Positions 10,824 through 22,229 of a DNA stretch of 64,000 nucleotides are shown here, piece by piece. Numbering within the stretch: the stretch's first letter is position 1; each line of letters starts with the position of its first letter. The notes under the pieces were generated by a model. The model saw nothing but the letters and a program-made list of their open reading frames with translations. It ran no database searches and was not told the DNA's origin. The stretch covers positions 244,258,622-244,322,621 of the forward strand of contig NC_053039.3 in the NCBI RefSeq assembly GCF_002575655.3. Direction: 5' to 3'. Origin of the DNA: Aegilops tauschii subsp. strangulata (Eukaryota > Streptophyta > Magnoliopsida > Poales > Poaceae). A program made the position numbers and the translations under genes.

Positions 10824-12543
10824 TGTTGGAAATATGCCCTAGAGGCAATAATAAATGGTTATTATTATATTTCTTTGTTCATGATAATAGTCTATTGTTC
10901 ATGCTATAATTGTATTGTCCGGAAATCGTAATACATGTGTGAATACATAGACCACAATATGTCCCTAGTAAGCCTCTAGTTGACTAGCTCGTTGATCAAC
11001 AGATAGTCATGGTTTCCTGACTATGGACATTGGATGTCATTGATAACGGGATCACATCATTAGGAGAATGATGTGATGGACAAGACCCAATCCTAAGCAT
11101 AGCATAAAAGATCGTGTAGTTTCGTTTGCTAGAGCTTTTCCAATGTCAAGTATCTTTTCCTTAGACCATGAGATCGTGCAACTCCCGGATACCGTAGGAG
11201 TGCTTTGGGTGTGCCAAACGTCACAACGTAACTGGGTGACTATAAAGGTGCACTACGGGTATCTCCGAAAGTGTCTGTTGGGTTGGCACGGATCGAGACT
11301 GGGATTTGTCACTCCGTGTGACGGAGAGGTATCTCTGGGCCCACTCGGTAATGCATCATCATAATGAGCTCAATGTGACTAAGGCGTTAGTCACGGGATC
11401 ATGCATTGTGGTACGAGTAAAGAGACTTGCCGGTAACGAGATTGAACAAGGTATTGGGATACCGACGATCGAATCTCGGGCAAGTAACATACCGATTGAC
11501 AAAGGGAATTGCATACGGATTGATTGAATCCTCGACACCGTGGTTCATCCGATGAGATCATCGTGGAACATGTGGGAGCCAACATGGGTATCCAGATCCC
11601 GCTGTTGGTTATTGACCGGAGAGGCGTCTCGGTCATGTCTGCATGTCTCCCGAACCCGTAGGGTCTACACACTTAAGGTTCGGTGACGCTAGGGTTGTAG
11701 AGATATATGTATGCGGAAACCCGAAAGTTGTTCGGAGTCCCGGATGAGATCCCGGACGTCACGAGAGGTTCCAGAATGGTCCGGAGGTGAAGAATTATAT
11801 ATAGGAAGTCCAGTTTCGGCCACCGGGAAAGTTTCGGGGGTTACCGGTATTGTACCGGGACCACCGGAAGGGTCCCGGGGGTCCACCGGGTGGGGCCACC
11901 TATCCCGGAGGGCCCCGTGGGCTGAAAGTGGAAGGGAACCAGCCCTTAGTGGGCTGGGACGCCCCCCTTGGGCCTCCCCCCATGCGCCTAGGGTTGGGAA
12001 CCCTAGGGGGGAGCTTCCCCCTTGCCTTGGGGGGCAAGGCACCCCTTCCCCCCTTTGGCCGCCGCCCCCCCTTGGAGATCCCATCTCCCTGGGCCGGCGC
12101 CCCCCCCCAGGGGGCTATATAAAAAGGGGTGGGAGGGAGGGCAGCAATACACAGCCTTGGGCGCCTCCCTCCTCCCCTGCAACACCTCTCTCTCTCTCGC
12201 AGAAGCTTGGCGAAGCCCTGCTAGAGACCCGCTACATCCACCACCACGCCGTCGTGCTGCTGGATCTCCATCAACCTCTCCTTTCCCCTTGCTGGATCAA
12301 GAAGGAGGAGACGTCGCTGCACCGTACGTGTGTTGAACGCGGAGGTGCCGTCCGTTCGGCACTCGGTCATCGGTGATTTGGATCACGGCGAGTACGACTC
12401 CGTCATCCACGTTCATTGGAACGCTTCCGCTCGCGATCTACAAGGGTATGTAGATGCACTCCTTTCCCCTCGTTGCTAGTAGACTCCATAGATGCATCTT
12501 GGTGAGCATAGAAATTTTTTAAATTATGCTACAATTGCCAACA
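10824..12543 (+). repeat. Angela-type 5' LTR (1720 bp)
   Basis: It begins TGTTGGAAATATGCCCTAGA and ends TTGCCAACA. A TATATAAA box lies at 12116-12123, after a C/G-rich stretch. Differences from the 3' LTR include short homopolymer indels around 12000-12130. Confidence 0.93.
12116..12123 (+). promoter_or_regulatory. TATA box of the Angela-type LTR promoter
   Basis: TATATAAA follows a GC-rich segment in the LTR. The equivalent in the 3' LTR is at 21801-21808. BARE-1-type LTRs are known to carry TATA-driven promoters. Confidence 0.65.
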
Positions 12544-12544
12544 G

Positions 12545-12562
12545 TGGCATCATGAGCCAGGC
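12545..12562 (+). other. copia primer-binding site
   Basis: TGGCATCATGAGCCAGGC starts two bases after the 5' LTR. It resembles the initiator-methionine tRNA site of BARE-type elements (TGGTATCAGAGC) with a few changes. Confidence 0.7.
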
Positions 12563-13855
12563 CTATGCGTAGTTACTATGCACGAGTAGAACACAAAGCA
12601 GTTGTGGGCGTTGAGTTTGCCAATTCTTCTTGCTGCTACTAGTCGTTTCTTGTTTTGGCGGCATTGTAGGATGAAGCGGCCCGGACCGACCTTACACGTA
12701 CGCTTACGTGAGACAGGTTCCACCGACTGACATGCACTAGTTGCATAAGGTGGCTAGCGGGTGTCTGTCTCTCCTACTTTAGTCGGAACGGATTTGATGG
12801 AAGGGTCCTTATGAAGGGTAAATAGAAATTGGCAAATCACGTTGTGGTCATACGTAGGTAAGAAAACGTTCTTGCTAGAAACCTACAAACCACGTAAAAA
12901 CGTGCAACAACAATTAGAGGACGTCTAACTTGTTTTTGCAGCAAGTGCTATGTGATGTGATATGGCCAGAAGATGTGATGAATGATATATGTGATGTATG
13001 AGATTGATCATATTCTTGTAATAGGAATCACGACTTGCATGTCGATGAGTATGACAACCGGCAGGAGCCATAGGAGTTGTCTTTATTATTTTGCATGACC
13101 TGCGTGTCATTGAATAACGCCATGTAATTTACTTTACTTTGTTGCTAAACGCGTTAGCCATACAAGTAGAAGTAATCGTTGGCGTGACGACTTCATGAAG
13201 ACACAATGATGGAGATCATGATGATGGAGATCATGGTGTCATGCCGGTGACGAAGATGATCATGGTGCCCCGAAGATGGAGATCAAAGGAGCATGATGAT
13301 ATTGGCCATATCATGTCACTATTTGATTGCATGTGATGTTTATCATGTTTTTGCATCTTATTTGCTTAGAACAACGGTAGTAAGTAAGATGATCCCTTAT
13401 AATAATTTCAAGAAAGTGTTCACCCTAACTGTGCACCGTTGCGAAGGTTCGTTGTTTCGAAGCACCACGTGATGATCGGGTGTGATAGATTCTAACGTTC
13501 GAATACAACAGGTGTTGACGAGCCTAGCATGTACAGACATGGCCTCGGAACACACGCAATACACTTAGGTTGACTTGACGAGCCTAGCATGTACAGACAT
13601 GGCCTCGGAACACGGAGGACCGAAAGGTCGAGCATGAGTCGTATAGAAGATACGATCAACATGGAGATGTTCACCGATCTTGACTAGTCCGTCTCACGTG
13701 ATGATCGGACACGGCCTAGTTAAACTCGGATCATGTTTCACTTAGATGACGAGAGGGATGTCTATCTGAGTGGGAGTTCATTAAATAATTTGATTAGATG
13801 AACTTAATTATCATGAACTTAGTCTAAAATCTTTACACTATGTCTTGTAGATCTA
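12563..13855 (+). other. copia untranslated leader
   Basis: About 1.3 kb lie between the primer-binding site and the gag start codon, a usual feature of BARE/Angela elements. I see no ORF of interest. It contains a 39-bp direct duplication (13515-13553 and 13575-13613). Confidence 0.7.
13515..13613 (+). repeat. two 39-bp direct repeats in the copia leader
   Basis: The segment starting TTGACGAGCCTAGCATGTAC and ending CTCGGAACAC occurs at 13515-13553 and again at 13575-13613, identical by eye and offset by 60 bp. Confidence 0.85.
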
Positions 13856-15706
13856 ATGGCCAATGTTGTCCTCAATTTCAACGCGTTCCTAGAGAAAACC
13901 AAGCTGAAAGATGATGGCAGCAACTATACGGACTGGGTCCGGAACCTGAGGCTCATCCTCATAGTAGCCAAGAAAGATTATGTCTTAGAAGCACCGCTAG
14001 GTGAAGCACCAATCCCAGAGAACCAAGACGTTATGAACGCTTGGCAGCAGCGTGCTGATGATTACTCCCTCGTTCAGTGCGGCATGCTTTACAGCTTAGA
14101 ACCGGGTCTCCAAAAGCGTTTTGAGAAACATGGAGCATATGAGATGTTCGAGGAGCTGAAACTGGTTTTTCAAGCTCATGCTCGGGTCGAGAGATATGAA
14201 GTCTCCGACAAGTTCTTCAGCTGTAAAATGGAGGAGAACAGTTCTGTTAGTGAGCACATACTCAGAATGTCTGGGTTGCACAACCGCTTGTCTCAGCTGG
14301 GAGTTAATCTCCCGAATGACGCGGTCATTGACAGAATCCTCCAGTCGCTTCCACCAAGCTACAAGAGCTTTGTGATGAACTACAATATGCAGGGGATGGA
14401 AAAGACCATTCCCGAGGTATATTCAATGCTGAAATCAGCGGAAGGGGAGATCAGAAAAGAACATCAAGTGTTGATGGTGAATAAAACCACTAAGTTCAAG
14501 AAGGGCAAGGGTAAGAAGAACTTCAAGAAGGACGGCAAGGGAGTTGCCGCGCCCGGTAAACCAGTTACTGGGAAGAAGTCAAAGCATGGACCCAAGCCCG
14601 AGACGGAGTGCTTTTATTGCAAGGGAAGTGGTCACTGGAAGCGGAACTGCCCCAAATACTTAGCGGACAAGAAGGCCAGCAACGCCAAAGGTATATGTGA
14701 TATACATGTAATTGATGTGTACCTTACCAGTACTCGTAGTAGCTCCTGGGTATTTGATACCGGTGCGGTTGCTCATATTTGTAACTCAAAACAGGAACTA
14801 CGGAATAAACGGAGACTGGCGAAGGATGAGGTGACGATGCGCGTCGGGAATGGTTCCAAGGTCGATGTGATCGCCGTCGGCACGCTACCTCTGCATCTAC
14901 CTACGGGATTAGTTTTAAACCTCAATAATTGTTATTTAGTGCCAGCTTTGAGCATGAACATTGTATCTGGATCTCGTTTAATTCGAGATGGCTACTCATT
15001 TAAATCCGAGAATAATGGTTGTTCTATTTATTTGAGAGATATGTTTTATGGTCATGCCCCGCTGGTCAATGGTTTATTTTTGATGAATCTCGAACGTGAT
15101 GTTACACATGTTCATAGTGTGAATACCAAAAGATGTAAAGTTGATAACGATAGTCCCACATACTTGTGGCACTGCCGCCTTGGTCACATTGGTGTCAAGC
15201 GCATGAAGAAGCTCCATGCAGATGGACTTTTGGAGTCTCTTGATTACGAATCATTTGACACGTGCGAACCATGCCTCATGGGTAAGATGACCAAGACTCC
15301 GTTCTCCGGAACAATGGAGAGAGCAACCAACTTATTGGAAATCATACATACCGATGTGTGCGGTCCAATGAGTGTTGAGGCTCGCGGAGGATATCGTTAT
15401 GTTCTCACTCTCACTGATGATTTAAGTAGATATGGGTATGTCTACATGATGAAACACAAGTCTGAAACCTTTGAAAAGTTCAAGGAATTTCAGAGTGAAG
15501 TTGAGAATCAACGTGACAGAAAAATAAAATTCTTACGATCAGATCGTGGTGGAGAATATTTAAGTCACGAATTTGGTACACACTTAAGGAAATGTGGAAT
15601 AGTTTCACAACTCACGCCGCCTGGAACACCTCAGAGAAATGGTGTGTCCGAACGTCGTAATCGCACTCTATTGGATATGGTGCGATCTATGATGTCTCTT
15701 ACCGAT
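13856..15706 (+). pseudogene. Angela-type gag-protease-integrase, N-terminal part of the split polyprotein
   Basis: The start is the ATG of MANVVLNFNAFLEKTKLKDD. Gag (UBN2-like) spans about residues 1-240 and contains NYTDWVRNLR and LQSLPPSYKSF. A lysine-rich stretch precedes a CCHC knuckle (CFYCKGSGHWKRNC, about residue 252). The protease has WVFDTGAVAHIC (about 300; most relatives have DTGS). Integrase begins with HCRLGHIGVKRM...CEPCLMGK (HHCC), then the core residues HTDVCG (D, about 500), RSDRGGEY (D, about 562) and NGVSERRNRT (E, about 598). The frame enters a LINE at 15707 and stops at 15727 inside it. The rest of the protein resumes at 18364. Confidence 0.93.
15691..15706. repeat. target-site duplication of the inserted LINE, left copy
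   Basis: GATGTCTCTTACCGAT is repeated exactly at 18348-18363. It codes for part of the copia integrase, and the copia frame continues right after the second copy. Confidence 0.93.
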
Positions 15707-15864
15707 TTTTTTGACTGGGAACTGTAGGGGAAACCCCCACAGCATATCAAAACCTTATTGAGAAAAGACATACAGTACAAGTACCAAAGGGGGATCACAA
15801 GAGGTAATCAAAGAATCTAGGGGAAGAAGGAGAAAAACAAGTTAGAAGATACATATTAATGGCC

Positions 15865-17964
15865 TCAAGGTGGCAGGAATGAAATCCAGCGTAGAAGATC
15901 ATCTTTGTAGGCAGCTTTCACTCTATATTGCATTAAGCTGATGTCATGGATGAAAGCAGATCTCCATTTATTAAATCTAGCTCTCTCATGCCTGAAGACC
16001 TTAGCATTCCTGATGATCCAGATATTCCAGCATGCAATGAACACCACTTCAGTGAAGAAGGGCTTCCTAAAACTCCTGCTAGCATTAAGAACCAAATGAG
16101 CCATGGAGTCACCAGAAGACCAATCAATTTGCAGATAGTTCCAAATTCTGACACTAAAGTTGCAATTGAAGAACAAATGATCCCTTGTATCCCTAGTTCG
16201 CAAAGGGCAAAGGACACAACTCACTCCATCCTCCAAATGCCAATGCCTCCTATCCACCATGTCCTTGGTGTTCAACCTATCCATAATAAGCATCCAAGCA
16301 AAAACTTTGATTTTCATTGTACAAGAGGACTTCCAGATCCAAGCTGTCAAAGGGTTGAAAGATGCTGAGACAAAAGTATGTGAGTAAAACAACTTTGGTG
16401 AGTATCCCTTGGTAGTGCCCTTCCAAAACCAGATATCCTTGGACCCAGGTGCTCTAATAAGGCCACCCAACATGGACTGGAGAATAGTCAGTTCATCAAA
16501 AGCCTGGCTGGACAAAGGAAGGTGGAAATGCTGGAAAATGTCCTGAGAGCCCAAGAATTCCATAACAGTAACCCAGGGGTCCTTAACATAGGAATAGAGC
16601 CTGGGAAATCTGAGCTGAAGGCTAGACACCTGACCATCAAACTGCAAGTTATCTGACCACATGAGGGCAGTGTTCCCTGCATTAATCTGAACCCAAGCAC
16701 ACTCCCTAAAATGATGCATGACCTTGCAAATATCCTTCCACCAGAATGAGCCACAATCCGAAGTTCCCTGAGGGACCCTATTATGGTAGTAGGTATCCCA
16801 AATTAAAGAAACCCAAGGGAGATCCTTTTTATTAAGGAAATTATTGGCATGTTTGATCAAAAGTGCAACATTCTGGGAACCAAGGTTGAGAATGCCAAGA
16901 CCTCCCCTGTTTTTTGGCCTGCAAATAAGGTCCCACGCAGCTAGGGAGGGGGCAGGCTGACCCCTATTCCTCCTCCAGAGGCATTGTCTCTGGATTCTTT
17001 CCAATTGTTTAAGAATTCCAGCTGGGACAGCCAAACTGCACAAGAAGAAAATGGGCATAGATGACAGAGCAGAGTTAAGGAACTGTAGCCTTTCCCCCTG
17101 ATTCAGAAAAGATGAACTAGCTGTCATTCTCCTCTCCATGCAATCAACCAGTGGCATAAAATCCAGCATTTTAGGCCTTGTAGTTCCCACTGGCAACCCA
17201 AGGTAGGTAAAAGGCATTTTCCCAATCTGGCAGCCAAATGCAGAAGCTAATTCAGCCATGACAGTAGTGTCCACATTGATGGGAATAATAAAGGATTTGT
17301 GATAGTTCACATCCAGACCAGTGGACTCAGAGAAGATCCTGAGCATATCCTTGAGAGCTAGAAGATGGTCCTTGTCAGCAGGCAAGATAATAAGAGTATC
17401 ATTAGCATACTGAATCACAGGGTAATCCTGATCATGACAAGGAATAGGTAACTGAAGAATGCCCCTTCTAAACATGTCATTAATTACAGTCTGCAGGAGA
17501 TCAGCAGCTAGGACAAAAAGGAGAGGAGAGACTGGATCACCCTGTCTGACACCCTTTTTGCACCTGAACTTCCTACCAGGGACACCATTAAGCAGAACAG
17601 AGGAGGTACCTGTGCAGAGAAGTTGCTTCATCCAAAGGATCCACTTCTCATTAAAACCCTTATATCTCAAAATTTGCACAATGGCCTCATGCTCAAGGGA
17701 GTCAAAAGCCTTTTCAAAATCCAACTTTAGAACCACAATAGGTTTCTTGGACTGGTGGCACTGGTGCAAATACTCAAAGGTCCACCCAATACAATCCTGA
17801 ATTGTTCTACTTTTTATGAAACCATATTGGTTCTTGTGAACACACTGCATAATCACCTCTTGAAACCTATTGGCTGCCATCTTAGACAAGAACTTAAGAC
17901 CCATTCCTGTTAAAGAGATAGGTCTGTAGTCACCCACCTCCTCAGGGGAGGGCTTCTTGGGCAT
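15865..17964 (-). pseudogene. LINE ORF2 reverse transcriptase and C-terminal part
   Basis: About 699 codons are open. RT boxes are [54 protein letters not shown] and [11 protein letters not shown], followed by FTYLGLPVG. The C-terminal zf-RVT region includes [19 protein letters not shown] and [19 protein letters not shown]. The catalytic YADD box reads YAND: GAT has become AAT at about 17406. That should abolish polymerase activity although the frame is otherwise open. The upstream limit is the inversion junction near 17966, so endonuclease and ORF1 are missing here. Confidence 0.88.
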
Positions 17965-17967
17965 GCT

Positions 17968-18347
17968 TAAAACTGCCTGATGGTACGGTGGTGACTGATC
18001 ATTCCCAAATGGAGGGTATTATCTGGGATTGTTTTAAGAACAGAATGGGTTCTTCTAGGGGAATTAACATGGGCTTTGATCTTTCTTCCCTTATTGAACC
18101 AGTTGTGGGATTGGATGTTCTCACTAAGCCTTTTGAGAAGGAGGAAATGGAATTGATTGTCAAGCACATGCCAGTTGATAAAGCTCCAGGTCCAGATGGT
18201 TTTAATGGTCTTTTCTTCAAAAGGTGCTGGCACATAATTTCTCAGGATTTTTATGAACTGGCCCAGGCTTTCTTTCAGGGTACTGCCCATCTGGAGAATA
18301 TCAATGACTCTTATATAACTTCGGTGCCCAAGAAGCCCTCCCCTGCG
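17968..18347 (+). pseudogene. inverted 5' segment of the LINE ORF2 (pre-RT and first RT box)
   Basis: The plus strand reads [20 protein letters not shown], then CFKNRMGSS, KHMPVDKAPGPDGFNGLFFK and NDSYITSVPKKPSP. This is the region just upstream of GDYRPISL in plant L1-type ORF2. It ends at the right target-site duplication. On the minus-strand part the same protein resumes at [14 protein letters not shown], so about 20 bp are present in both orientations at the two break ends. Confidence 0.88.
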
Positions 18348-18363
18348 GATGTCTCTTACCGAT
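18348..18363. repeat. target-site duplication of the inserted LINE, right copy
   Basis: GATGTCTCTTACCGAT is identical to 15691-15706. Confidence 0.93.
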
Positions 18364-20478
18364 CTACCGCTCTCATTTTGGGGCTATGCTTTAGAGACTG
18401 CCGCATTCACTTTAAATAGGGCTCCGTCAAAATCCGTTGAGACGACACCGTATGAATTATGGTTTGGGAAGAAACCTAAGCTGTCGTTTCTAAAAGTTTG
18501 GGGATGCGATGCTTATGTCAAGAAACTTCAACCTGAAAAGCTCGAACCCAAGTCGGAAAAATGCGTCTTCATAGGATACCCTAAGGAAACTATTGGGTAT
18601 ACCTTCTACCTCAGATCCGAGGGCAAGATCTTCGTTGCCAAGAACGGGTCCTTTCTAGAGAAGGAGTTTCTCTCGAAAGAATTGAGTGGGAGGAAAGTGG
18701 AACTTGATGAGGTGATAGTCACCCCTTCCGAACCGGAAAGTAGCGCAGCGCGGGAAAATGTTCCTGTGGTGCCTACACCGACTGGGGAGGAAGTTAATGA
18801 TGATGATCATGAAGCTTCGGATCAAGTTATAGAACTTCGTAGGTCCACAAGGACACGTTCCGCACCAGAGTGGTACGGCAACCCTGTCCTGGAAATCATG
18901 TTGTTAGACAACGGTGAACCTTCGAACTATGAAGAAGCGATGGCGGGCCCGGATTCCGACAAATGGCTAGAAGCCATGAAATCCGAGATAGGATCCATGT
19001 ATGAAAACGAAGTATGGACTTTGACTGACTTGCCCGTTGATCGGCGAGCCATAGAAAACAAATGGATCTTTAAGAAGAAGACGGACGCGGATGGTAATGT
19101 GACCATCTACAAAGCTCGACTTGTCGCTAAGGGTTATCGACAAGTTCAAGGGGTTGACTACGATGAGACTTTCTCACCCGTAGCGAAGCTGAAGTCCGTC
19201 CGAATCATGTTAGCAATTGCCGCATACTATGATTATGAGATATGGCAGATGGACGTCAAAACGGCATTCCTTAATGGCTTCCTTAAGGAAGAGTTGTATA
19301 TGATGCAGCCGGAAGGTTTTGTCGATCCTAAGAATGCTAACAAAGTATGCAAGCTCCAACGCTCAATCTATGGGCTGGTGCAAGCATCTCGGAGTTGGAA
19401 CATTCGCTTTGATGAGATGATCAAAGCGTTTGGGTTTACACAGACTTATGGAGAAGCCTGTGTTTACAAGAAAGTGAGTGGGAGCTCTGTAGCATTTCTC
19501 ATATTATATGTGGATGACATATTATTGATGGGAAATGATATAGAATTCTTGGAAAGTATAAAGGCCTATTTGAATAAGTGTTTTTCAATGAAGGACCTTG
19601 GAGAAGCTGCTTATATATTAGGCATCAAGATCTATAGAGATAGATCAAGATGCCTCATTGGTCTTTCACAAAGTACATACCTTGACAAGATATTGAAGAA
19701 GTTCAATATGGATCAGTCCAAGAAGGGGTTCTTGCCTGTATTGCAAGGTGTGCAATTGAGCACGGCTCAATGCCCGACCACGGCAGAAGATATAGAAGAG
19801 ATGAGTGTCATCCCCTATGCCTCGGCCATAGGGTCTATTATGTATGCCATGCTGTGTACCAGACCTGATGTAAACCTTGTCGTAAGTTTGGTAGGAAGGT
19901 ACCAAAGTAATCCCGGCAAGGAACACTGGACAGCGGTCAAGAATATCCTGAAGTACCTGAAGAGGACTAAGGATATGTTTCTCGTTTATGGAGGTGACGA
20001 AGAGCTCGTCGTAAACGGTTACGTCGACGCTAGCTTCGACACAGATCTGGATGACTCGAAGTCACAAACCGGATACGTGTATATTTTGAATGGAGGAGCA
20101 GTAAGCTGGTGCAGTTGCAAGCAAAGCGTCGTGGCGGGATCTACATGTGAAGCGGAGTACATGGCAGCACAGGAAGCAGTCTGGATGAAGGAGTTCATTA
20201 CCGACCTAGGGGTGATTCCCAATGCGTCGGGCCCGATGACTCTCTTCTATGACAACACTGGAGCTATTGCCCTTGCGAAGGAGCCCAGGTTTCACAGGAA
20301 GACCAGGCATATCAAGCGTCGCTTCAACTCCATTCGTGAAAGTGTTCAAAATGGAGACATAGATATTTGTAAAGTACATACGGACCTGAATGTAGCAGAT
20401 CCGTTGACTAAACCTCTCCCTAGGGCAAAACATGATCAACACCAGGACGCAATGGGTGTTCGATTCATCACAATGTAA
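18364..20478 (+). pseudogene. Angela-type integrase end, reverse transcriptase and RNase H (C-terminal part of the split polyprotein)
   Basis: The frame resumes with LPLSFWGYALETAAFTLNR (end of integrase), then the GYPKETIGY and chromodomain-like region. RT follows with WIFKKKTDADGNVTIYKAR, VDYDETFSPVAKLKSVR, QMDVKTAFLNG and the catalytic box ILYVDDILLMGND (about residue 999 of the former full frame). RNase H shows GYVDASFDTDLDDSKSQTGY, STCEAEYMAAQEAVWMKEF, LFYDNTGAIAL and KVHTDLNVADPLTKPL. It ends TAA at 20478. Spliced to 13856-15706 it keeps frame, so this half is silenced only by the LINE insertion. Confidence 0.93.
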
Positions 20479-20498
20479 CTAGATTATTGACTCTAGTG

Positions 20499-20510
20499 CA
20501 AGTGGGAGAC
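20499..20510 (+). other. copia polypurine tract
   Basis: CAAGTGGGAGAC directly precedes the 3' LTR start TGTTGG. This is the usual BARE/Angela polypurine tract. Confidence 0.75.
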
Positions 20511-22224
20511 TGTTGGAAATATGCCCTAGACACAATAATAAATGGTTATTATTATATTTCTTTGTTCATGATAATAGTCTATTGTTCATGCTATAATTGT
20601 ATTGTCCGGAAATCGTAATACATGTGTGAATACATAGACCACAATATGTCCCTAGTAAGCCTCTAGTTGACTAGCTCGTTGATCAACAGATAGTCATGGT
20701 TTCCTGACTATGGACATTGGATGTCACTGATAACGGGATCACATCATTAGGAGAATGATGTGATGGACAAGACCCAATCCTTAGCATAGCATAAAAGATC
20801 GTGTAGTTTCGTTTGCTAGAGCTTTTCCAATGTCAAGTATCTTTTCCTTATACCATGAGATCGTGCAACTCCCGGATACCGTAGGAGTGCTTTGGGTGTG
20901 CCAAACGTCACAACGTAACTGGGTGACTATAAAGGTGCACTACGGGTATCTCCGAAAGTGTCTGTTGGGTTGGCACGGATCGAGACTGGGATTTGTCACT
21001 CCGTGTGACGGAGAGGTATCTCTGGGCCCACTCGGTAATGCATCATCATAATGAGCTCAATGTGACTAAGGCATTAGTCACGGGATCATGCATTGCGGTA
21101 CGAGTAAATAGACTTGCCGGTAACGAGATTGAACAAGGTATTGGGATACCGACGATCGAATCTCGGGCAAGTAACATACCGATTGACAAAGGGAATTGCA
21201 TACTGATTGATTGAATCCTCGACACCGTGGTTCATCCGATGAGATCATCGTGGAACATGTGGGAGCCAACATGGGTATCCAGATCCCGCTGTTGGTTATT
21301 GACCGGAGAGGCGTCTCGGTCATGTCTGCATGTCTCCCGAACCCGTAGGGTCTACACACTTAAGGTTCGGTGACGCTAGGGTTGTAGAGATATATGTATG
21401 TGGAAACCCGAAAGTTGTTTGGAGTCCCGGATGAGATCCTGGATGTCACGAGAGGTTCCGGAATGGTCCGGAGGTGAAGAATTATATATAGGAAGTCCAG
21501 TTTCGGCCACCGGGAAAGTTTCGGGGGTTACCGGTATTGTACCGGGACCACCGGAAGGGTCCCGGGGTCCACCGGGTGGGGCCACCTATCCCGGAGGGCC
21601 CCGTGGGCTGAAAGTGGAAGGGAACCAGCCCTTAGTGGTCTGGGGCGCCCCCCTTGGGCCTCCCCCCATGCGCCTAGGGTTGGGAACCCTAGGGGGAGCT
21701 TCCCCCTTGCCTTGGGGGGCAAGGCACCCCTTCCCCCCTTTGGCCGCCGCCCCCCCCTTGGAGATCCCATCTCCCTGGGCCGGCGCCCCCCCAGGGGGCC
21801 TATATAAAAAGGGGGGAGGGAGGGCAGCAATACACAGCCTTGGGCGCCTCCCTCCTCCCCTGCAACACCTCTCTCTCTCGCAAAAGCTTGGCGAAGCCCT
21901 GCTAGAGACCCGCTACATCCACCACCACGCCGTCGTGCTGCTGGATCTCCATCAACCTCTCCTTTCCCCTTGCTGGATCAAGAAGGAGGAGACGTCGCTG
22001 CACCGTACGTGTGTTGAACGCGGATGTGCCGTCCGTTCGGCACTCGGTCATCGGTGATTTGGATCACGTCGAGTACGACTCCGTCATCCACGTTCATTGG
22101 AACGCTTCCGCTCGCGATCTACAAGGGTATGTAGATGGACTCCTTTCCCCTCGTTGCTAGTAGACTCCATAGATGCATCTTGGTGAGCGTAGAAAATTTT
22201 TAAATTATGCTACGATTGCCAACA
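20511..22224 (+). repeat. Angela-type 3' LTR (1714 bp)
   Basis: It starts TGTTGGAAATATGCCC and ends TTGCCAACA, followed by the CACAT duplication. A TATATAAA box lies at 21801-21808. ORFs reported across its GC-rich middle are not genes. Confidence 0.93.
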
Positions 22225-22229
22225 CACAT

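Larger units (their letters stand above)
15707..18347 (-). mobile_element. LINE (L1-type), 5'-truncated and 5'-inverted, inserted in copia integrase
   Basis: The 3' end lies at 15707-15712 as a T6 run, which is the poly(A) tail on the minus strand. From 15713 to about 17966 the LINE reads on the minus strand. From about 17968 to 18347 its more 5' part reads on the plus strand. The two parts meet head to head, and both include the codons for PKKPSP, the point in RT where they would be joined. Perfect 16-bp target-site duplications flank the whole. Such inversions are the known product of twin priming during L1-type insertion. Confidence 0.93.
10824..22224 (+). mobile_element. BARE-1/WIS/Angela-type copia retrotransposon, nested in the gypsy LTR
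   Basis: The ends are TGTTGG...CCAACA, with the target-site duplication CACAT at 10819-10823 and 22225-22229. The element has two LTRs (1720 and 1714 bp), a primer-binding site, a leader, one gag-pol frame from 13856 to 20478, and a polypurine tract. The frame is interrupted by a LINE at 15707-18347 plus one copy of its 16-bp duplication. Removing 2657 bp leaves 3966 nt, an exact multiple of three (1322 codons with the stop), so the element had an uninterrupted frame when the LINE landed. By eye the LTRs differ by about two dozen substitutions. Confidence 0.95.

Noticed and set aside
11689..12376. Long overlapping ORFs on both strands (up to 221 codons)
   Set aside because: They fall in the GC-rich part of the Angela-type LTR and its promoter/leader; the same frames reappear in the 3' LTR at 21398-22057. 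Composition, not coding.
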